From Oscillospiraceae bacterium (GTDB lineage Bacteria; Bacillota_A; Clostridia; Oscillospirales; Acutalibacteraceae), in assembly GCA_003519645.1 (NCBI GenBank), contig DOWI01000257.1:1-7802 (forward strand): a stretch of DNA of 7,802 bases, given 5' to 3'. The notes beneath the pieces are model-generated. The model saw only the letters and a program-made list of their open reading frames with translations. It had not been told where the DNA came from and ran no database searches. The translations under genes and the position numbers were made by a program. This document shows, one piece after another, positions 6,699 through 7,802 of the stretch (position 1 is its first letter; each line of letters begins with the position of its first letter).

Positions 6699-7469
6699 TT
6701 ATCCCTCTAAATGCTGTTTTCTTGATCTGAACTTATACTTTTTGCGAACGTTTCCTGATTCGTCTTTGTCATCTTCGTATGTATAATCCTTCAAAGAAAA
6801 TATGCCTTGATAATAATATTCCTGTGGCGAGAATTTAACAAACAAATGTATTATTTTACCGTCGCGCTCTGCATCTACAATTACCTTATTGCCAAGAGTC
6901 ATTTGCTGGTTTCCAGTTTTTCCTTCACCGGAATACATATAATCCCCGTCAGGAGTCCAGTGGTCATGGTATACAAAACCGGTCTTCTTTTTATCTACTG
7001 ATGAAATAAGGGCTACAGTTGATTGTGTTCTATTAATTCCTCGGCCAAAACCTGCAATCTTAATTCCAAATTGGTCCTCTACCTGCTGATAGGTGAGAAT
7101 AGGCTGTCTTGCTAAATGCTTCACGTTATAGTCAGGATCAAAGCCATCCTCAATGTTTCTTCTATTTCTTTTTATAGGAATAGATTGTCTCTCTGCTGCA
7201 CAGAGCTTTTCTTCAGCCTTATGGGCTTCCTCCGCCGCTTGCTGCTGTGCTTCAGCAGCAAGTTTTTTATTCTTGATTTCTCCTATAATTTCAGCTTGTA
7301 CTGCCTCATCATCGGCCGATATAAATTTTTCAAAAGCGTCTGGATATACAAACTTTGATTCTCCCGTTGCAAATTTGATAATCAGATAATTGCCTGAGAT
7401 CTCCGTTATGACGCCTACTCCAAAAATGCCATGTTTTACTTTTAAATTTATTAAATCTGTACGATTCAC
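6699..7469 (-). CDS. Tudor-like barrel plus SRA-like (ScoMcrA-type) modified-DNA reader
   Basis: A 256-aa protein in three parts. Residues about 10-50, with VKHGIFGVGVITEISGNYLI and YPDAFEKF, resemble the small SH3/Tudor-like barrel seen at the ends of UvrD/PcrA helicases and in many Clostridia proteins. Residues 55-95 are an Ala/Glu/Lys/Gln-rich helix, probably coiled coil. Residues about 125-250 (RGINRTQS at 143, YHDHWTPDGDYMYSGEG at 167, TLGNKVIV, HLFVKF, YYYQGIFSL) look like the SRA-like domain of ScoMcrA-type restriction proteins, which holds modified DNA. No nuclease motif is visible, so it would be a reader without a cutter. Start is GTG at 7469 with AAGGTGG upstream. It is followed within four bases by the Nudix gene. 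The domain call rests on remembered family patterns. Confidence 0.65.
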   Translation of the reverse strand: MNRTDLINLKVKHGIFGVGVITEISGNYLIIKFATGESKFVYPDAFEKFISADDEAVQAEIIGEIKNKKLAAEAQQQAAEEAHKAEEKLCAAERQSIPIKRNRRNIEDGFDPDYNVKHLARQPILTYQQVEDQFGIKIAGFGRGINRTQSTVALISSVDKKKTGFVYHDHWTPDGDYMYSGEGKTGNQQMTLGNKVIVDAERDGKIIHLFVKFSPQEYYYQGIFSLKDYTYEDDKDESGNVRKKYKFRSRKQHLEG

Positions 7470-7537
7470 TACAATATCCCACCTTATAACGCATAAATCG
7501 TTATCATTTATTTTTCTTGGAACTGTATTTTTTTCCT

Positions 7538-7618
7538 TTACGATGGGTGCCGTGTTCGTCCTTCTTCCAAATGCAGCCTTATGATTTTTTCTTTGAATCC
7601 TGATTCGTAACTCTTCAT
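7538..7618 (-). pseudogene. 5' remnant of an IS3-family transposase orfA
   Basis: Minus-strand ATG at 7618, preceded by AAAGGAAGAGG, encodes 26 residues starting MKSYESGFKEKIIRLHLEEG before TAA at 7538. This closely resembles the first turns of the helix-turn-helix orfA of IS3-family elements (pattern MKxYDxxFKxKIVRLHxEEGRT), which normally continue for about 100 residues. The similarity ends after GRT, so only the start remains. No inverted terminal repeat was recognised. Confidence 0.55.
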
Positions 7619-7642
7619 TTCGCTGCCTCTTCCTTTATTGCT

Positions 7643-7671
7643 ATTATATCTATTGGGTCAAGGTATTACAA
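7643..7671 (-). promoter_or_regulatory. Sigma-A promoter reading left from the orfA remnant
   Basis: On the minus strand TTGTAA (7671 to 7666) and TATAAT (7648 to 7643) are 17 bases apart. It would transcribe the orfA remnant and, with no terminator apparent in the roughly 70 bases that follow it, the reader and Nudix genes. Confidence 0.6.
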
Positions 7672-7699
7672 CTTTAGTTTACCACTACATAGCAAGCTA

Positions 7700-7728
7700 T
7701 TGACATTCTGGTCTATTTAGTATAGACT
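7700..7728 (+). promoter_or_regulatory. Promoter of the right-edge repressor gene
   Basis: TTGACA at 7700..7705 with TAGACT at 7723..7728 (17-base spacing). A TATAGA at 7721 is an alternative with 15. A perfect dyad sits between and over these elements, so the promoter is probably repressed by a protein bound there. Confidence 0.6.
7711..7727. promoter_or_regulatory. Operator-like dyad 1
   Basis: GTCTAT-TTAGT-ATAGAC: perfect six-base inverted arms around five bases, lying between the -35 and -10 of the rightward promoter. A repressor here would block RNA polymerase. The likely ligand is the product of the gene that starts at 7773. Confidence 0.6.
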
Positions 7729-7739
7729 CAAAACATCAA

Positions 7740-7756
7740 GTCGATAAGCCGTAGAC
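7740..7756. promoter_or_regulatory. Operator-like dyad 2
   Basis: GTCGATAAGCCGTAGAC is the same 17-base length as dyad 1, with the same outer bases GTC and TAGAC (one mismatch in the five-base arms). The centres of the two dyads are 29 bases apart, close to three DNA turns, which suits cooperative binding of dimers. Confidence 0.45.
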
Positions 7757-7772
7757 CGAGGGGGTTAAATGT

Positions 7773-7802
7773 ATGAATAATTATAAGCTTGCTCAGAGTG
7801 AA
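7773..7802 (+). CDS. Start of a probable BlaI/MecI-family repressor (cut by window edge)
   Basis: Ten codons, MNNYKLAQSE, are visible. BlaI/MecI/CopY-type winged-helix repressors of Clostridia often begin with this kind of sequence (xNYKLxExE, then the first helix). GAGGGGG lies eight bases upstream of the ATG at 7773; an ATG four bases earlier stops at once. The promoter carries two operator-like dyads, as expected of an autoregulated gene, usually paired with a BlaR-type membrane sensor next to it. With only ten residues the call is tentative. Confidence 0.5.
   Translation, partial: MNNYKLAQSE

Overview
The window looks like a chromosomal accessory (defence) island of a low-to-mid GC Firmicute, most likely a Clostridia relative. 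The basis is strong AGGAGG-type ribosome sites, consensus sigma-A promoters, codon use and protein style. I cannot name a genus.

Left two thirds (1..5634, minus strand): the effector operon of a type I-C CRISPR-Cas system, read right to left as cas5c, cas8c (with an internal start for the small subunit Cas11c), cas7c, then cas3, which runs off the left edge. The genes overlap by 11, 8 and 4 bases, so they are one translationally coupled unit. cas3 comes last, whereas the textbook I-C order starts with cas3. No cas4, cas1, cas2 or normal repeat-spacer array is visible; they could lie beyond position 1.

Middle (5635..5900): the most remarkable part. The cas operon has a perfect sigma-A promoter on the minus strand (TTGACA, 17 bp, TATAAT; 5696..5724). 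About 70 bp away, pointing the opposite way, is a TATAAT box followed by one solitary, degenerate I-C-type CRISPR repeat (hairpin plus GTGGATTGAAAT, 5803..5827), a spacer-like sequence, and a strong hairpin-T-tract terminator (5858..5900). The first 17 spacer bases match, at 16 of 17 positions, a site just upstream of the cas -35 box (5741..5757). The only mismatch is position 6, the base that type I Cascade flips out, and the site is preceded by TTC, the known I-C PAM. Beyond base 17 the ungapped match ends. This is the architecture of a CreR-like cas-regulating RNA: a crRNA mimic that should guide the I-C complex to repress its own operon without a full R-loop and so without Cas3 cleavage.

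5901..6241 holds no gene I can support. From 6242 to 7469 (minus strand) a two-gene unit follows: a protein with an N-terminal Tudor/SH3-like barrel, a helical linker and a C-terminal domain resembling the SRA-like modified-DNA-binding domain of ScoMcrA-type proteins, then a MutT-type Nudix hydrolase broken by a TGA stop exactly at an expected tryptophan. Upstream (7538..7618) is the 5' remnant of an IS3-family orfA with its own promoter.

Right edge (7700..7802, plus strand): promoter, two 17-bp operator-like dyads and the first ten codons of a gene whose N-terminus fits BlaI/MecI-family repressors.
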